Below, in pieces: positions 45,087 to 54,810 of a stretch of 64,000 nucleotides of DNA; position 1 is the stretch's first letter; every line of letters starts with the position of its first letter. This DNA is from Dactylonectria macrodidyma (Eukaryota; Ascomycota; Sordariomycetes; Hypocreales; Nectriaceae): positions 1 to 64,000 of the forward strand of contig JAGMUV010000038.1 in assembly GCA_020744425.1 (NCBI GenBank), read 5' to 3'. The notes under the pieces were generated by a model. The model made no database searches. It was not told the origin of the DNA and saw only the letters and a list, made by a program, of their open reading frames with translations. Made by a program: the position numbers and the translations under genes.

Positions 45087-46439
45087 ATGGCCATGGCAAT
45101 GCTCATTACACCGCCCTCTCACCATCCGCTTCAACCATCATTTTCCTCGTACTATCATCGTTCCTCATCCGGCACTAGCATCTCTAACATGATCTCTTCT
45201 GTTGAGCCCCATAAGCCAGCCAACGGTCTTAATTCTTCGAATCATCAGCCATTGCCCTCGATCTCGGAACTCATTCAAGACACCAAGCCGAGTCCTTCTC
45301 CTCCTACATCTCCTTCTAACATCAATCCCGGCTCCAACCTTTCGTCATCTTTCGCGGCCGTTCCTCGATCGTTCTCGAAGGCTGAGAAGCATTCCTCACC
45401 ACAGCCGCTACGCCCGGCGTCGTCGTTCCCCCCTCAACAAGATGCTCTCAGCTTCTTCACAGGTTCTCGTCGGCCACCACTCACTTGTCGACCGCTACTG
45501 CCTCCTATCTCTGACCGCCAGGCGGGCCCCCCGGCCAAACCGGACATTTCTCCTCAGCAACATCATCCGCAACAGCAGAGGCCCCCGCAGCCTCACCATC
45601 CCCTCAATGGGATACATGCGCATCCTCATCCGCCGCCGCCTCCTGCTCGGGTTGCTTCTAAACCAGGCCAACAACCTCCTGGTCAAATGCGTCTGCCCGC
45701 TTCTCCGATCTCTCCCAAGCACGCGGTTCTTCCCCATGTCTCAAAACCCTACAATCCCTGGGCGCCTCCCCACACGGAAAAAGGATTATATGCTCCTCGA
45801 GCTAGATATGATACTACGGTGAATAGGCACTTTGAAATCTGGAGTTACCAAGAATATTTGAGTCAAGTACGTCGGAATAAGCTCGTATGGAAGGGCGGCA
45901 AATTAACTAACTTTAGATCGGCTCCTGCTCCCACACGGTTCTTAGCTTCTCTGAAGCATACAGCCTAATCGCTCAAGAGCAGCACGGAGCTCACCCCATC
46001 CCGGATAGACTGCCGACAGAACGGGATATCAGCGATATGCTCGCCAACATCGAGCTCATCAAACGTTATTTGGAGCAGGTACGGGGTCTGGTGCAAACAT
46101 CGAACCAGAACGAGCGGGCTCGTGAAGCAGCCAAGATGAAGGACCTGTACGAGGAGGCGCACGATGTGCCCATGTACGGAGATGCGATGAAGCCCCAATA
46201 TGGCATGACAGAGGTCAAGACGCGATGGAGTGTAAGTTCAATTATCAGAGATCTAAAAAACAAAACTCACACTTGGATAGCGTGCGGTTCCCCTTGACAA
46301 ATGCCACCGCTGCAACCGAATTGACACACCCGAATGGCGACGCGGTCCTGATGGAGCGAGGACGTTATGCAATGCGTGCGGCCTACGTTATGTCAAATTA
46401 AAGAAGAAGCAACAGCTTGAAGCGAGGCGAGCCGCCTGA
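45087..46439 (+). CDS. nsdD: NsdD-type GATA transcription factor, three exons (417 aa)
   Basis: NsdD activates sexual development and represses conidiation in Aspergillus. Exon 1 (45087-45866) encodes a Pro/Ser/His/Gln-rich region starting MAMAMLITPPSHHP and ending with RYDTTVNRHFEIWSYQEYLSQ. Exon 2 (45917-46231) encodes IGSCSHTVLSFSEAY, a helical segment and GDAMKPQYGMTEVKTRWS. Exon 3 (46281-46439) carries the zinc finger CHRC-x18-CNAC, the 18-residue-loop class, with TPEWRRGPDGARTLC, then a basic tail. Introns of 50 bp (45867-45916, branch CTAAC) and 49 bp (46232-46280, GTAAGT) are in phase 0. I chose the ATG at 45087; the frame is open upstream to 44685, but that sequence is pyrimidine-rich leader without protein character. 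All zinc ligands are present. The linker before the finger is family-typical, which supports NsdD over other GATA factors. Confidence 0.9.
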
Positions 46440-46537
46440 AACCTGAATAGGCTCATAACCACTGAGGATCTACTCTCAGTCTCAGAAAGCTTGAGTGAAT
46501 GAATAAGTTTGTCGCCGATGATAGTATGATAAGAGTA

Positions 46538-46977
46538 ACGTACGTGATAAGCGAGTGTTACAAACAAGCGAGTGTTACAGTTTGAAATTTCTTAGTATTT
46601 ATACCTTATTTTAAAAATACTTAAGAAAATTCTAATAAATTTACGCTAAGCTGAAAATGGCTATAAATTTCAAAATAGGCTTATTATATAATGAAATACT
46701 ATATGTAATTTTTCGATTTTTAAACAAATTGCGTACTAAGCTATGTAGAAAAAAACATATTCGCACTGTATACTTAGCTATTTCTATATAAAGGGGATTT
46801 TTTAAAAATCTAAAAAAAATACTAAATCGTTTTCTTTCTAGTTAAATAGCTAAAAAACTTTTTTTTAGATTTTTAGCTATTTCATAGCTAGTTTTATAAA
46901 TTTAAGGTTTAGCTATTTTTAGTTATACAGTATGCTGTAACACTCGCTTGTTTGTAACACTCGCTTATCACGTACGT
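46538..46977. mobile_element. MITE with perfect 43-bp terminal inverted repeats (440 bp)
   Basis: The ends 46538-46580 and 46935-46977 are exact reverse complements, starting ACGTACGTGATAAGCGAG, and are flanked by TA on both sides. Each end contains two direct copies of AAGCGAGTGTTACA, likely transposase sites. The interior is very AT-rich and non-coding. TA duplication points to a Tc1/mariner-class transposase. Confidence 0.9.
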
Positions 46978-47799
46978 TACATAATGTATCAAGATGATTT
47001 TTTTTCGGTTGGATTCGACCTTCAGTGTGGCCGCAAAGCCCTTGATTTCCTACTAAACTTTGATACTTCGCTATTCGACAAGGAAGACAGCCTCGGATTG
47101 CATGGACATGGGCGCCGGATGTTGGTATCTAGAGACAAAGCATCCGATAGGTGACAGGCCATCACCATGACGATCCGTAGCTGCATGTACCCGAATTGCT
47201 GTGGATACTAATGACGTTCCCCTTGAGCTCACCGCTGCTAGACTTCACTTTGTCTCGGTAACCTCAAAAAGCATGACGATTCTGGACTGAATGCGATAAT
47301 TTTATGCTGTTCAGTTTTCGAATAAGAATTCTTAACAAAGGTCTTTCATCGTCATTAAAATATTCTTGCTAGGAGTGTATTAGCACCCAATGACATCCAT
47401 TCCTGCATAACGTATATGATAAGCTTATGTCACAGACAAGTATGTGTCACACTTGGATTTTCACCTTAAATCACGATTTTAAAGAAATTACTAAAAATCG
47501 AAACTAAGCCTAAAAAAGCTAAAAATCAGAATTAAGGTTAATTAGATATGAAATAATATAAGGGAATTTTACTATATTTTATTTATTTTTATTTATAAAG
47601 CTATTAAGAAAAAGCATATTCACACTGTTTTTCTTCTTAAATTTATATTTTAAAGGCTTAATAAATTAGCTAAAAGTTTATAAAAATTACTGTCTTATGA
47701 CTTTTTTTCTAGAGAATCTAACATTAATTTTCTAAAAATCTAATAATTAAACATCCTGTTTTAGAAAATCTAAAATTTACACTTTTAGCTGTACAGTAT

Positions 47800-48253
47800 T
47801 GTGACGGTCAAGGTTCCCAACGTAGTAAACCGTAACCCGACTGGTTTATGTTGGCAGCTGAAACGGGGCGTAACGTACTGAGCGTAGGGTGGCGAATCAC
47901 GTCTGATAATGTCAAGAAGTATTCTTGAGTAATCAAATTGTATTGAAAGCTGGAGAGCTATCTGGACATAGGGAAGTGGGAATGAGTGAAGCTATATATA
48001 CTATTCTGGTCTGCTTGGTCAATCGTGGCCGAACGTGCTCTTGTTCGACCATTTAAGGTTAAGGTTTCAATGGGAGCGATGGAGCGCGAGGAGCGTTGCT
48101 CCCTCGTTCCCATCGCTCCTGTCGCTCCATCGCTCCTTCCCTGATTCGCCCGTGAGGCTGACTCATCAGCCTCGCCGCTTGGTTCTCAAGGTCCAAGGGT
48201 TTTGCCACCCTTCGCCACTTGGTCCCTTGGACGCCTTAGCTTGGGTCGTGACA
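47800..48253 (-). repeat. 3' LTR of the gypsy element
   Basis: 454 bp. It contains a near-palindromic TATATATA (about 47990-47998) usable from either strand, and a long inverted repeat of GGGAGCGATGGAGCG against CGCTCCATCGCTCC at 48069-48137. Confidence 0.93.
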
Positions 48254-48256
48254 CGA

Positions 48257-48270
48257 TGTCTCCCTCCCAA
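48257..48270 (-). promoter_or_regulatory. Polypurine tract of the gypsy element
   Basis: On the minus strand, GGGAGGGAGACATCG abuts the 3' LTR, the expected position and composition for plus-strand priming. Confidence 0.6.
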
Positions 48271-48354
48271 TGGTCTTGTCCTCAAGGCCGTAGCTCCCCA
48301 CTTGTGTTGGTTCGTCAAATTTCCTTTCCTTCGTCCTGTCATCATGCTGACAGT

Positions 48355-49036
48355 ATGTCGGGCAGAGTCGTGAAACGTTCGACAGCGCGAAAAAATCGAG
48401 AAGTCGAAACTCTCGCAGAGTTCGTTGAAATTTTCGGTGTCGAAATGACGCCGTGTGCTTTTTGCGCCCGCACCGGGCGTCCCTGCATTGTTGGGCCGGG
48501 TTCCTCTCGTTGTTCTGAATGCGTGAAGGCTCATCAATCGTGTGAGCGCTCAGGTTCCGAGGCCGCGACTCATGGGTGTCCTTCCTTGGTTGCTTTTCTG
48601 GTGTTTGTGCTGACTCACCCTCCTAGTCCTTAGAATCGTTCGTGAGAAGAAAAAGTTGCGTCAACAGCGTTTGGACACTCGAAACGAGTTGGCCGCCCTC
48701 CGTAGCTCCCTGGAGTTGTCACAAAAGATGGTCCAGGACACCCAGGCTCAAATTATGGCGGCTTTTGCGAAGCTGGAGCGGATTGAAAAAATGGAGGATC
48801 ATTTGGAGGAGAAAGGTATTCCTGCGGCGGAGGCCATGGATGCGAGAGAGGTGGAAGATTTAGATGAATTGGATCGTCTTGAAACGGAGGAGCGTCAAGG
48901 TGCTGAGGCGGGTTTCCTGGATGCTGCTCAGCTTCCACCGGATGTGTTGGATACTATCGATTGGAATTCTTTGAGCTTTTCCGCTGGTTTCGACGCGGTG
49001 GTTGGTGAAAGTTCTTCAGCAAACGTTGGGCATTGA
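48355..49036 (+). CDS. Antisense gene in the gypsy element: Zn2Cys6, coiled-coil, acidic-tail protein (207 aa)
   Basis: Two exons, 48355-48575 and 48634-49036, joined across a 58-bp intron (donor GTGTCC, acceptor CTTAG, phase 2) give 207 residues. Exon 1 encodes a basic N-terminus (KRSTARKNREVET) and CAFCARTGRPC...CSECVKAHQSC, spacing C-x2-C-x6-C-x8-C-x2-C-x6-C, which fits the fungal Zn(II)2Cys6 binuclear cluster. Exon 2 begins IVREKKKLRQQRLDTRNEL, a heptad-like helix of about 55 residues, then a strongly acidic segment (DLDELDRLETEE) and a hydrophobic-acidic tail (VLDTIDWNSLSF) like an activation domain. DNA binding, dimerisation and activation modules in order suggest a small transcription factor. 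Its 3' end overlaps the end of pol tail to tail by 83 bp. It starts 102 bp from the LTR, whose TATA could drive it. Confidence 0.65.
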
Positions 49037-50735
49037 TGAGGTGTTTGGCTGGTTCCCAGGTATTTTCGGCGTCGGTGTACCCTTTCCACTTGACCAGGTA
49101 TTCCAATCGATTTCCCTTTTCCTCGTTTCTTCTTGCTTTGAGGATTTTCTCTGGCTCGTATTCTCGTTCGTCTTCAACTTCCATATCGTCGTCGTAGCCT
49201 GTGTCGACTTTGATTGTTCCTTCCGCTGATTCGAGTAATGAAATGTTAAAGACTGGATGGAGCTTGACCTTCGGTGGTAAGTCCAATTTGTAGGTGCTGT
49301 CTGAGAGCTTCTTGAGAATTTTGAATGGTCCGAGGTATTTGAAGTCGAGTTTTTTACTTGGGCGCTTTGTCTCGATGTTTTTTGTGGATAGGTAGACCAT
49401 GTCTCCCTCCGAAAAAGTCGGTCCTTCCGATCTTTTCTGGTCGTAGTAGCGCTTCATTCGTTCTCGTACGAACTCGAGTTCCGTCCTCAGTTCCGTGTGT
49501 AGTTCTCTCAACTTGTCCGCTTCGAGGATTGCTTTGACGTTTTGGATTCCATCGTATGAGTCTCTATACGGGTCTGGTGTGTAACCAAATAACGCGTAAG
49601 CTGGTGTGGTCTTGATGCTTTCTTGGAGTGAGGTGTTGTAAGCGAACTGAGCCATAGGCAGCAGTTTTGCCCAATTGTTCTGCTCGTAGTTGATGTAACA
49701 TCGTAGGTATGTTTCCACAATCTGGTTGACTCGTTCCGTCTGTCCATCTACCTGGGGTCGGTAGGCCGTTGACATTCGTGGGTGCAGTCCTAGTTGAGCC
49801 ATGAGGCCTTTCCAGAACTTAGAATCCAATGTTGATCCTCTGTCAGAGATGATCTCGTCAGGCATTCCGTGTACGCTAACAATATTTCGCATGAATATGT
49901 AGGCAAGCTGTTCGGAATCCGTCTGTTCGTTGAATGGTAGAAAATAGGAAAACTTCGTTAATCGGTCAACGATTACGAGTATGCTGTCGTAGTGTACTCC
50001 TGTAGCGGGGTCTTCTGAAATCGGTAGTTTGGTAATAAAATCCATAGTGATCGATTGCCAAGGTCGCTCTGCGACTTCCAATGGCTTGAGCTTGCCGTAG
50101 GGCTTATGCCGTCGTGCTTTGGTGCGTGCACACAAGTCACATCGTTGTAGTACCGTCTGCACCACGTTTTTCATTTTCGGGAATTCATAGGTTCGTTTGA
50201 GTCGTTCCATCATCTTGGCTATTCTGGGATGTCCGTGCAGTCTGTGTTCATGGATGTGTTTGACCAGAGCTTCTTGAAGGTGTGTTGGTACTTGCATTTT
50301 CCCCGTTTTTTCTTCTTCTGCAATGTCCTGGTTGTGTTCGTAAATCCCATGGAACAGTTGTTCTTCCGTGATTTTGTCGATAAAAGCGATTCTTCGAGTT
50401 TCCATGAGTTTTGCCTGCTGGATGTAGGCTACTTGTCGTTGTTCATAGTGACCTTCTGGCGTCTGGTGCAGGATTTGATCTTGCACAATGGTTTGTTCTG
50501 TCTTGAAGTCACTTCGTCGGCTGATAGCGTCAGCTCGTCCGTTCTCTGATCCTTTCCTGTGGATGATGGCATAGTCGAATTCAGAGAGGTATTCAGCGTA
50601 TCTGAGTTGCCTTCCGCTGAGTTTTTGTGTCGTTGCAAAATGGGATATGTTCTTGTGGTCTGTGTAGACCTTGACCTTGTGCTGACTTCCTAGGAGATAG
50701 TGTCGAAATTCCTTAAAAGCATTGACAATTTGCAA
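48954..50735 (-). CDS. Gypsy Pol, C-terminal part: RNase H end, integrase, chromodomain
   Basis: 593 codons, continuing pol after the frameshift. Begins in RNase H (IVNAFKEFRHYLLGS, VYTDHKNISHF). The integrase zinc motif follows (HRLHGHPRIAKMM...CDLCARTK), then the catalytic core with the first Asp in TMDFITKLP, the second in IISDRGSTLDSKFW and Glu in YRPQVDGQTERVNQ, then the GPFKILKK C-terminal region. It ends with a chromodomain (EYEPEKILKARR...LEYLVKWKGYTDAENTWEP), which targets chromovirus insertion to marked chromatin. All catalytic residues look intact. The last 83 bp overlap the antisense gene. Confidence 0.95.
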   Translation of the reverse strand: MQIVNAFKEFRHYLLGSQHKVKVYTDHKNISHFATTQKLSGRQLRYAEYLSEFDYAIIHRKGSENGRADAISRRSDFKTEQTIVQDQILHQTPEGHYEQRQVAYIQQAKLMETRRIAFIDKITEEQLFHGIYEHNQDIAEEEKTGKMQVPTHLQEALVKHIHEHRLHGHPRIAKMMERLKRTYEFPKMKNVVQTVLQRCDLCARTKARRHKPYGKLKPLEVAERPWQSITMDFITKLPISEDPATGVHYDSILVIVDRLTKFSYFLPFNEQTDSEQLAYIFMRNIVSVHGMPDEIISDRGSTLDSKFWKGLMAQLGLHPRMSTAYRPQVDGQTERVNQIVETYLRCYINYEQNNWAKLLPMAQFAYNTSLQESIKTTPAYALFGYTPDPYRDSYDGIQNVKAILEADKLRELHTELRTELEFVRERMKRYYDQKRSEGPTFSEGDMVYLSTKNIETKRPSKKLDFKYLGPFKILKKLSDSTYKLDLPPKVKLHPVFNISLLESAEGTIKVDTGYDDDMEVEDEREYEPEKILKARRNEEKGNRLEYLVKWKGYTDAENTWEPAKHLINAQRLLKNFHQPPRRNQRKSSKNSNR

Positions 50736-52815
50736 GAAATTCTTTGTCGTAGATAGGATAGTTGAGCTCGGCTCCGTGTAGTTTTCGTGAATAGAAGGCT
50801 ATTGGATGTAGCTTGCCATTTCCATCTCGTTGTCCAACTTGGGCCCCTAATGCGTAGTCTGACGCATCAGTCTCTAATTCGACTTCTTTGGCGGGGTCGA
50901 ATGTGGCTAGAACGGGTTCTTTCAGGATTGCCTCCTTGAGTGCTTGGAACGCTTCTTCTGCCTTTTGGGTCCAGATGAATCTTGTCTCCTTCTTTGTAAG
51001 TTCAGTCAACGGTATTGCGATTTTCCCAAAATTGCGTATAAACCTTCGGTAGTAGTTTGCGAATCCTATGAAGGATTGTACTTCCTTAAGGTTCTTCGGT
51101 CGTGGCCAATCTCTGACGGCCGCTATCTTCTTGGGGTCCATCCGAATTTCGTTCGGGCTGATGATGTGTCCCAAGAATTCTACTTCGTGTGTGTGGAATA
51201 TGCTTTTCTCGGGTTCGACGAGTAGGTTTGCATCTTGGAGTGCCTTGAGAACTTTATGGACGTGTTCCGTGTGTTCTTCTTCCGTTTCTGAAAAGATTAG
51301 GATGTCGTCCAGATAGCATACCACAAAGTCGTCGAGATGTTCTCTCAGCACGTGGTTGATCATTCGCTGAAATGCCGCTGGTGCGTTTGTCAAGCCAAAC
51401 GGCATGACTGCGTATTCAAACAGTCCGAATTTCGTTCGAAATGCTGTTTTCCATTCATCTCCTTCCTTGATACGGATAAGGTTGTAAGCTCCCTTGAGAT
51501 CTAGAGCTGTAAACCATTTCTTGTTGTGCAGTCTGTCTCGTAGCTCTGTGACTAGGGGCAACGGCGTTCGATCCTTGAGGGTAATGTCGTTGAGTTGCCG
51601 ATAGTCGATAACGAGTCTGAGTTTTCCATTCTTCTTGGGCACAAACATGACTGGGTATCCTGCCGAGGACTTGGAGATTCGGATGTATCCTTTCCTCAGC
51701 ATGTCTTGGAGGTATTCCTTCAGCGTTCGTAGCTCCACTTCGTTGAGGTTGTAGATGGGATAGAACTTTGGTTTTGTTCCAACTTTTAGTTCTATTTCGA
51801 GGTCCCATTCGCTGTGTTCTGGTAGTCCGGTTTCCAGTTCTTCTTCAAACAGCTTCTGATAGATGCGGTACTGCAAGGGTACGTTCTTGAGCCTTTCTTG
51901 TTTGTTGGTTGGTGTATGTCCTCCTTCGAAAGCTTTCTTCTGAAGCTCGAGGACTTCATCCATTTGCTTGAGTTTGCGTTTGACGAAAGCAATGGTTCTT
52001 CTAGTGCGGTTTGCTTCTTTTCTCGCACTGATATGTCGTGTCCCTTTGGGTGGTGAGGGGGTTCCTTCCTCATGCCATCCTTCTCCGTCGTCATCGGTAG
52101 AAGGTTGAGATCTCAATTCATCGTCTGACTCGTCGTCATCGTTGGAGAGTGCGTCGTTCCATTGCCGCACCTGGCCAGTTCTCCAATCAATCCATGGGTT
52201 GTACTTGTACAGCCATTTGTAACCTAGGACCAAATCGTGGCTCATGGCAATCACATCGAACGTGATTCCTTGATTTCTTTCGTCGATTTGGACTTTGAGG
52301 TGATCAATCTCTCGGTCTACTCGTCCTCCATTCGAGGTGAACGGTTGTCCCTCCAGGTTCTCGGCTCTGTACGGTCTCTTCTTGTACTTCCATCTGAGTC
52401 CAAGTTCGTTGACCACTTCGGGGTCCATGTAGTTCTCTTCTGCACCGCTGTCTACCAAAGCGTTATACTCCTTTCCGCGTATTCGTACTGAGAGGTTGAA
52501 CGACTTCTGTCGCTGTCCGGGTTTTCCTGCACTTCTGAGTGCCCTTGTAGGGAGTTCTTCCCTAATTTCGCCCGCCTGCGGCCCTCCTACAGGTGGCGTT
52601 CGTCGTTTGGGTTCCCGAGTGTTGCATTGTCTCTCGATAGTCGTCGTCGTTCTTGTCGAGACTTCCTGCTCTCCCCTCGCAGGGTTCGTTCCGTGAGGAA
52701 TCGAGATTCTTTGCTTGTGACTTCTTCCGTGTCCGACAGATATTCTGAATCTTGTTCGGACTGTCCCTTGGAGTTGTTTTCGGGGTGTTCTTGTTCGCAC
52801 TCCTGGCTCCTCCAC
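50713..52815 (-). CDS. Gypsy Pol, N-terminal part: protease, reverse transcriptase, RNase H start
   Basis: 700 codons. It overlaps the end of gag by about 229 bp in the -1 frame, so Pol is probably made by -1 ribosomal frameshifting. The protease active site is NALVDSGAEENY. Reverse transcriptase shows YPVMFVPKKNGKLRLVIDYRQLN, FTALDLKGAYNLIRIK and the active site CYLDDILIFS. RNase H begins at ETDASDYALGA. At about 50729-50731 an extra base in an A-run (plus strand TTT in CAATTTGC) shifts the frame, so the protein ends FLANCQCF where FLAIVNAFKEF is expected. The rest of pol continues in the next frame. Confidence 0.93.
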   Translation of the reverse strand: MEEPGVRTRTPRKQLQGTVRTRFRISVGHGRSHKQRISIPHGTNPARGEQEVSTRTTTTIERQCNTREPKRRTPPVGGPQAGEIREELPTRALRSAGKPGQRQKSFNLSVRIRGKEYNALVDSGAEENYMDPEVVNELGLRWKYKKRPYRAENLEGQPFTSNGGRVDREIDHLKVQIDERNQGITFDVIAMSHDLVLGYKWLYKYNPWIDWRTGQVRQWNDALSNDDDESDDELRSQPSTDDDGEGWHEEGTPSPPKGTRHISARKEANRTRRTIAFVKRKLKQMDEVLELQKKAFEGGHTPTNKQERLKNVPLQYRIYQKLFEEELETGLPEHSEWDLEIELKVGTKPKFYPIYNLNEVELRTLKEYLQDMLRKGYIRISKSSAGYPVMFVPKKNGKLRLVIDYRQLNDITLKDRTPLPLVTELRDRLHNKKWFTALDLKGAYNLIRIKEGDEWKTAFRTKFGLFEYAVMPFGLTNAPAAFQRMINHVLREHLDDFVVCYLDDILIFSETEEEHTEHVHKVLKALQDANLLVEPEKSIFHTHEVEFLGHIISPNEIRMDPKKIAAVRDWPRPKNLKEVQSFIGFANYYRRFIRNFGKIAIPLTELTKKETRFIWTQKAEEAFQALKEAILKEPVLATFDPAKEVELETDASDYALGAQVGQRDGNGKLHPIAFYSRKLHGAELNYPIYDKEFLANCQCF

Positions 52816-54293
52816 GGCAGTCGTTGCTCGTAGAGATCAGGGTCGTTTCCTTCGTCACTAGTTTCAGGATATTCCTCCGCTGGAGTCCTTCGTACCATGG
52901 CCACCGTACGTGTTCGTGAAGACTCGAGTTCCTTGGTAGGTTTCGGGAAGATAGCATTGACTACTTTTTCGTCCAAGTGGTCGATGCACTTGTCGTCATA
53001 GCAATGTATCCATCCGAGATTCTTGTGATCAGGCTTGGTCGTTCTAATTGCTCGAGTTGCCTCTTCGTCGTCCTGGTTTTGGACTATGTTAACCTGTTTC
53101 TTGCCTTGGCTCCTTGGCTTCTTCGCCTGTTCGCAGTTAGACGAATAATGCCCATACTCGCCGCAATTGTAGCATTTGATCTTGCTGATGTCTCTCGGTC
53201 TCCTCTCTCTTCCTTTCTGAACGTTCCCCATATTCATGGGTCCGGGTTCAGTGCCGTGAGAGGTGTCAGGCTGTCTCTTTTGTCCCTGGTTGGACTGGTT
53301 CTTAGCCTTGTATTGAGGGTAGTTGTAGTTCCCCTTCTTTTCCTGGCGTCTCGCGAAGTTTCGATTGTCGATCTTGACTGCCGTTTCCATGTAGTTATCC
53401 AATGTCATCATAGCCTTGTCAATCTTGCAGAGTTCGTCCTTGACATCTTCCTTGAGGCCTCGATAGAACCTATCCTTGAAGTATGTCTCATCCCAAGGTA
53501 TTCTGGAGGCTACCTGAAGGAAGTTGGCGACATATTCGGATGCAGCTTTTGTTTGCTTCAGTCTCATCAGTCGATCAGTGGCCGCCTGTACTTCATCTAC
53601 TTCCCCGAAGACCTTTTTCATCCTATCTTCGAATGTGTCGTAGTCTCGAAAGATTGTCATGGTCACATCGCTCGGGCTTCCTCGTACGTAATCGCTGAGG
53701 AATGGCTCGAACCATCCTAGCGCGCTTCCGGTGAGGCAGCTTCCTGCGAACTTGACACGGTTTTCGTGCTTGAAGAATTGCGTGGGGTAGTAGTGAAAGT
53801 AGGTGCGTAGCTCCGTCAGGAATGTTTTGAGCTTCTTCTGGTCTCCGTCAAACTTGGTTGGTTTGTGAGGCTTGATGATTTCTCCGAGATCTTTCCCTCC
53901 ATTGGCCTGGTTGGCAAGACTTTCGATGGTGTTGATTTGTTCGTTCCTGTGTCGGTTCCGTTCTTCATAGGTTCCGACGAGCTTGTCGACCTGTTCCTGC
54001 AGGGTCTTGTTATTGTTCCGGAGCCTCTCGGTTTCTTCCGCCTGCTGTGCCTTGCTAAGCTCGAATTGGGCGAGGTTTCTTTCCTCGATCTGCTTCATTC
54101 TTTCAATGGCTCCGTGCTGACTTTCGACCACCGCCATGAGGCTCTTGACACGTTCATGTAAGACTCGGATTCTTTTGTCATCGTCTTCATCCGAATCAGA
54201 CATTCGGACAATGTCTTCTTCATGGTCCTTCGGTGGGGAGTCCTGAGGCTGCATTCCCTTGGAGGATTCTCCAGTAGTACCTTTGGCAGGCAT
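52587..54293 (-). CDS. Gypsy Gag (568 aa)
   Basis: Structural capsid/nucleocapsid protein. The N-terminal ~130 residues are acidic and coiled-coil (RLRNNNKTLQEQVDKLVGTYEERN). The capsid domain follows at about 140-310 (KLKTFLTELRTYFHYYPTQFF, ALGWFEPFLSDY, YVANFLQVASRIPW). A zinc knuckle CYNCGEYGHYSSNC sits near residue 373. The C-terminal 170 residues are charged and overlap the start of pol. ATG 54293 lies 64 bp inside the 5' LTR, leaving a very short leader for the primer site. Confidence 0.93.
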   Translation of the reverse strand: MPAKGTTGESSKGMQPQDSPPKDHEEDIVRMSDSDEDDDKRIRVLHERVKSLMAVVESQHGAIERMKQIEERNLAQFELSKAQQAEETERLRNNNKTLQEQVDKLVGTYEERNRHRNEQINTIESLANQANGGKDLGEIIKPHKPTKFDGDQKKLKTFLTELRTYFHYYPTQFFKHENRVKFAGSCLTGSALGWFEPFLSDYVRGSPSDVTMTIFRDYDTFEDRMKKVFGEVDEVQAATDRLMRLKQTKAASEYVANFLQVASRIPWDETYFKDRFYRGLKEDVKDELCKIDKAMMTLDNYMETAVKIDNRNFARRQEKKGNYNYPQYKAKNQSNQGQKRQPDTSHGTEPGPMNMGNVQKGRERRPRDISKIKCYNCGEYGHYSSNCEQAKKPRSQGKKQVNIVQNQDDEEATRAIRTTKPDHKNLGWIHCYDDKCIDHLDEKVVNAIFPKPTKELESSRTRTVAMVRRTPAEEYPETSDEGNDPDLYEQRLPWRSQECEQEHPENNSKGQSEQDSEYLSDTEEVTSKESRFLTERTLRGESRKSRQERRRLSRDNATLGNPNDERHL

Positions 54294-54356
54294 ATTGTCG
54301 AGACTTCGTTATTGCTCAGCGTGACGCGGCGTACAACTGAACAAGAGCTTTCAACG

Positions 54357-54810
54357 TGTGACGGTCAAGGTTCCCAACGTAGTAAACCGTAACCCGACTG
54401 GTTTATGTTGGCAGCTGAAACGGGGCGTAACGTACTGAGCGTAGGGTGGCGAATCACGTCTGATAATGTCAAGAAGTATTCTTGAGTAATCAAATTGTAT
54501 TGAAAGCTGGAGAGCTATCTGGACATAGGGAAGTGGGAATGAGTGAAGCTATATATACTATTCTGGTCTGCTTGGTCAATCGTGGCCGAACGTGCTCTTG
54601 TTCGACCATTTAAGGTTAAGGTTTCAATGGGAGCGATGGAGCGCGAGGAGCGTTGCTCCCTCGTTCCCATCGCTCCTGTCGCTCCATCGCTCCTTCCCTG
54701 ATTCGCCCGTGAGGCTGACTCATCAGCCTCGCCGCTTGGTTCTCAAGGTCCAAGGGTTTTGCCACCCTTCGCCACTTGGTCCCTTGGACGCCTTAGCTTG
54801 GGTCGTGACA
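54357..54810 (-). repeat. 5' LTR of the gypsy element
   Basis: 454 bp, matching 47800-48253 at constant offset 6557 in all stretches compared. The target duplication AGTAT follows at 54811. Confidence 0.93.

Larger units (their letters stand above)
47800..54810 (-). mobile_element. Ty3/gypsy chromovirus retrotransposon (7011 bp)
   Basis: 454-bp LTRs (47800-48253 and 54357-54810) with TG...CA ends and a 5-bp target duplication AGTAT (47795-47799 and 54811-54815). Gag and pol are on the minus strand; the order PR-RT-RNaseH-INT plus a chromodomain defines a chromovirus. A further spliced gene lies antisense at the 3' end. The LTRs read as identical over the stretches compared, so insertion was recent, but pol carries a 1-base frameshift. 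Confidence 0.95.

Noticed and set aside
48035..48373. Frame of 112 codons within the gypsy LTR
   Set aside because: Spans the LTR edge, has no conserved protein character and is repeated in the other LTR with a different ending.
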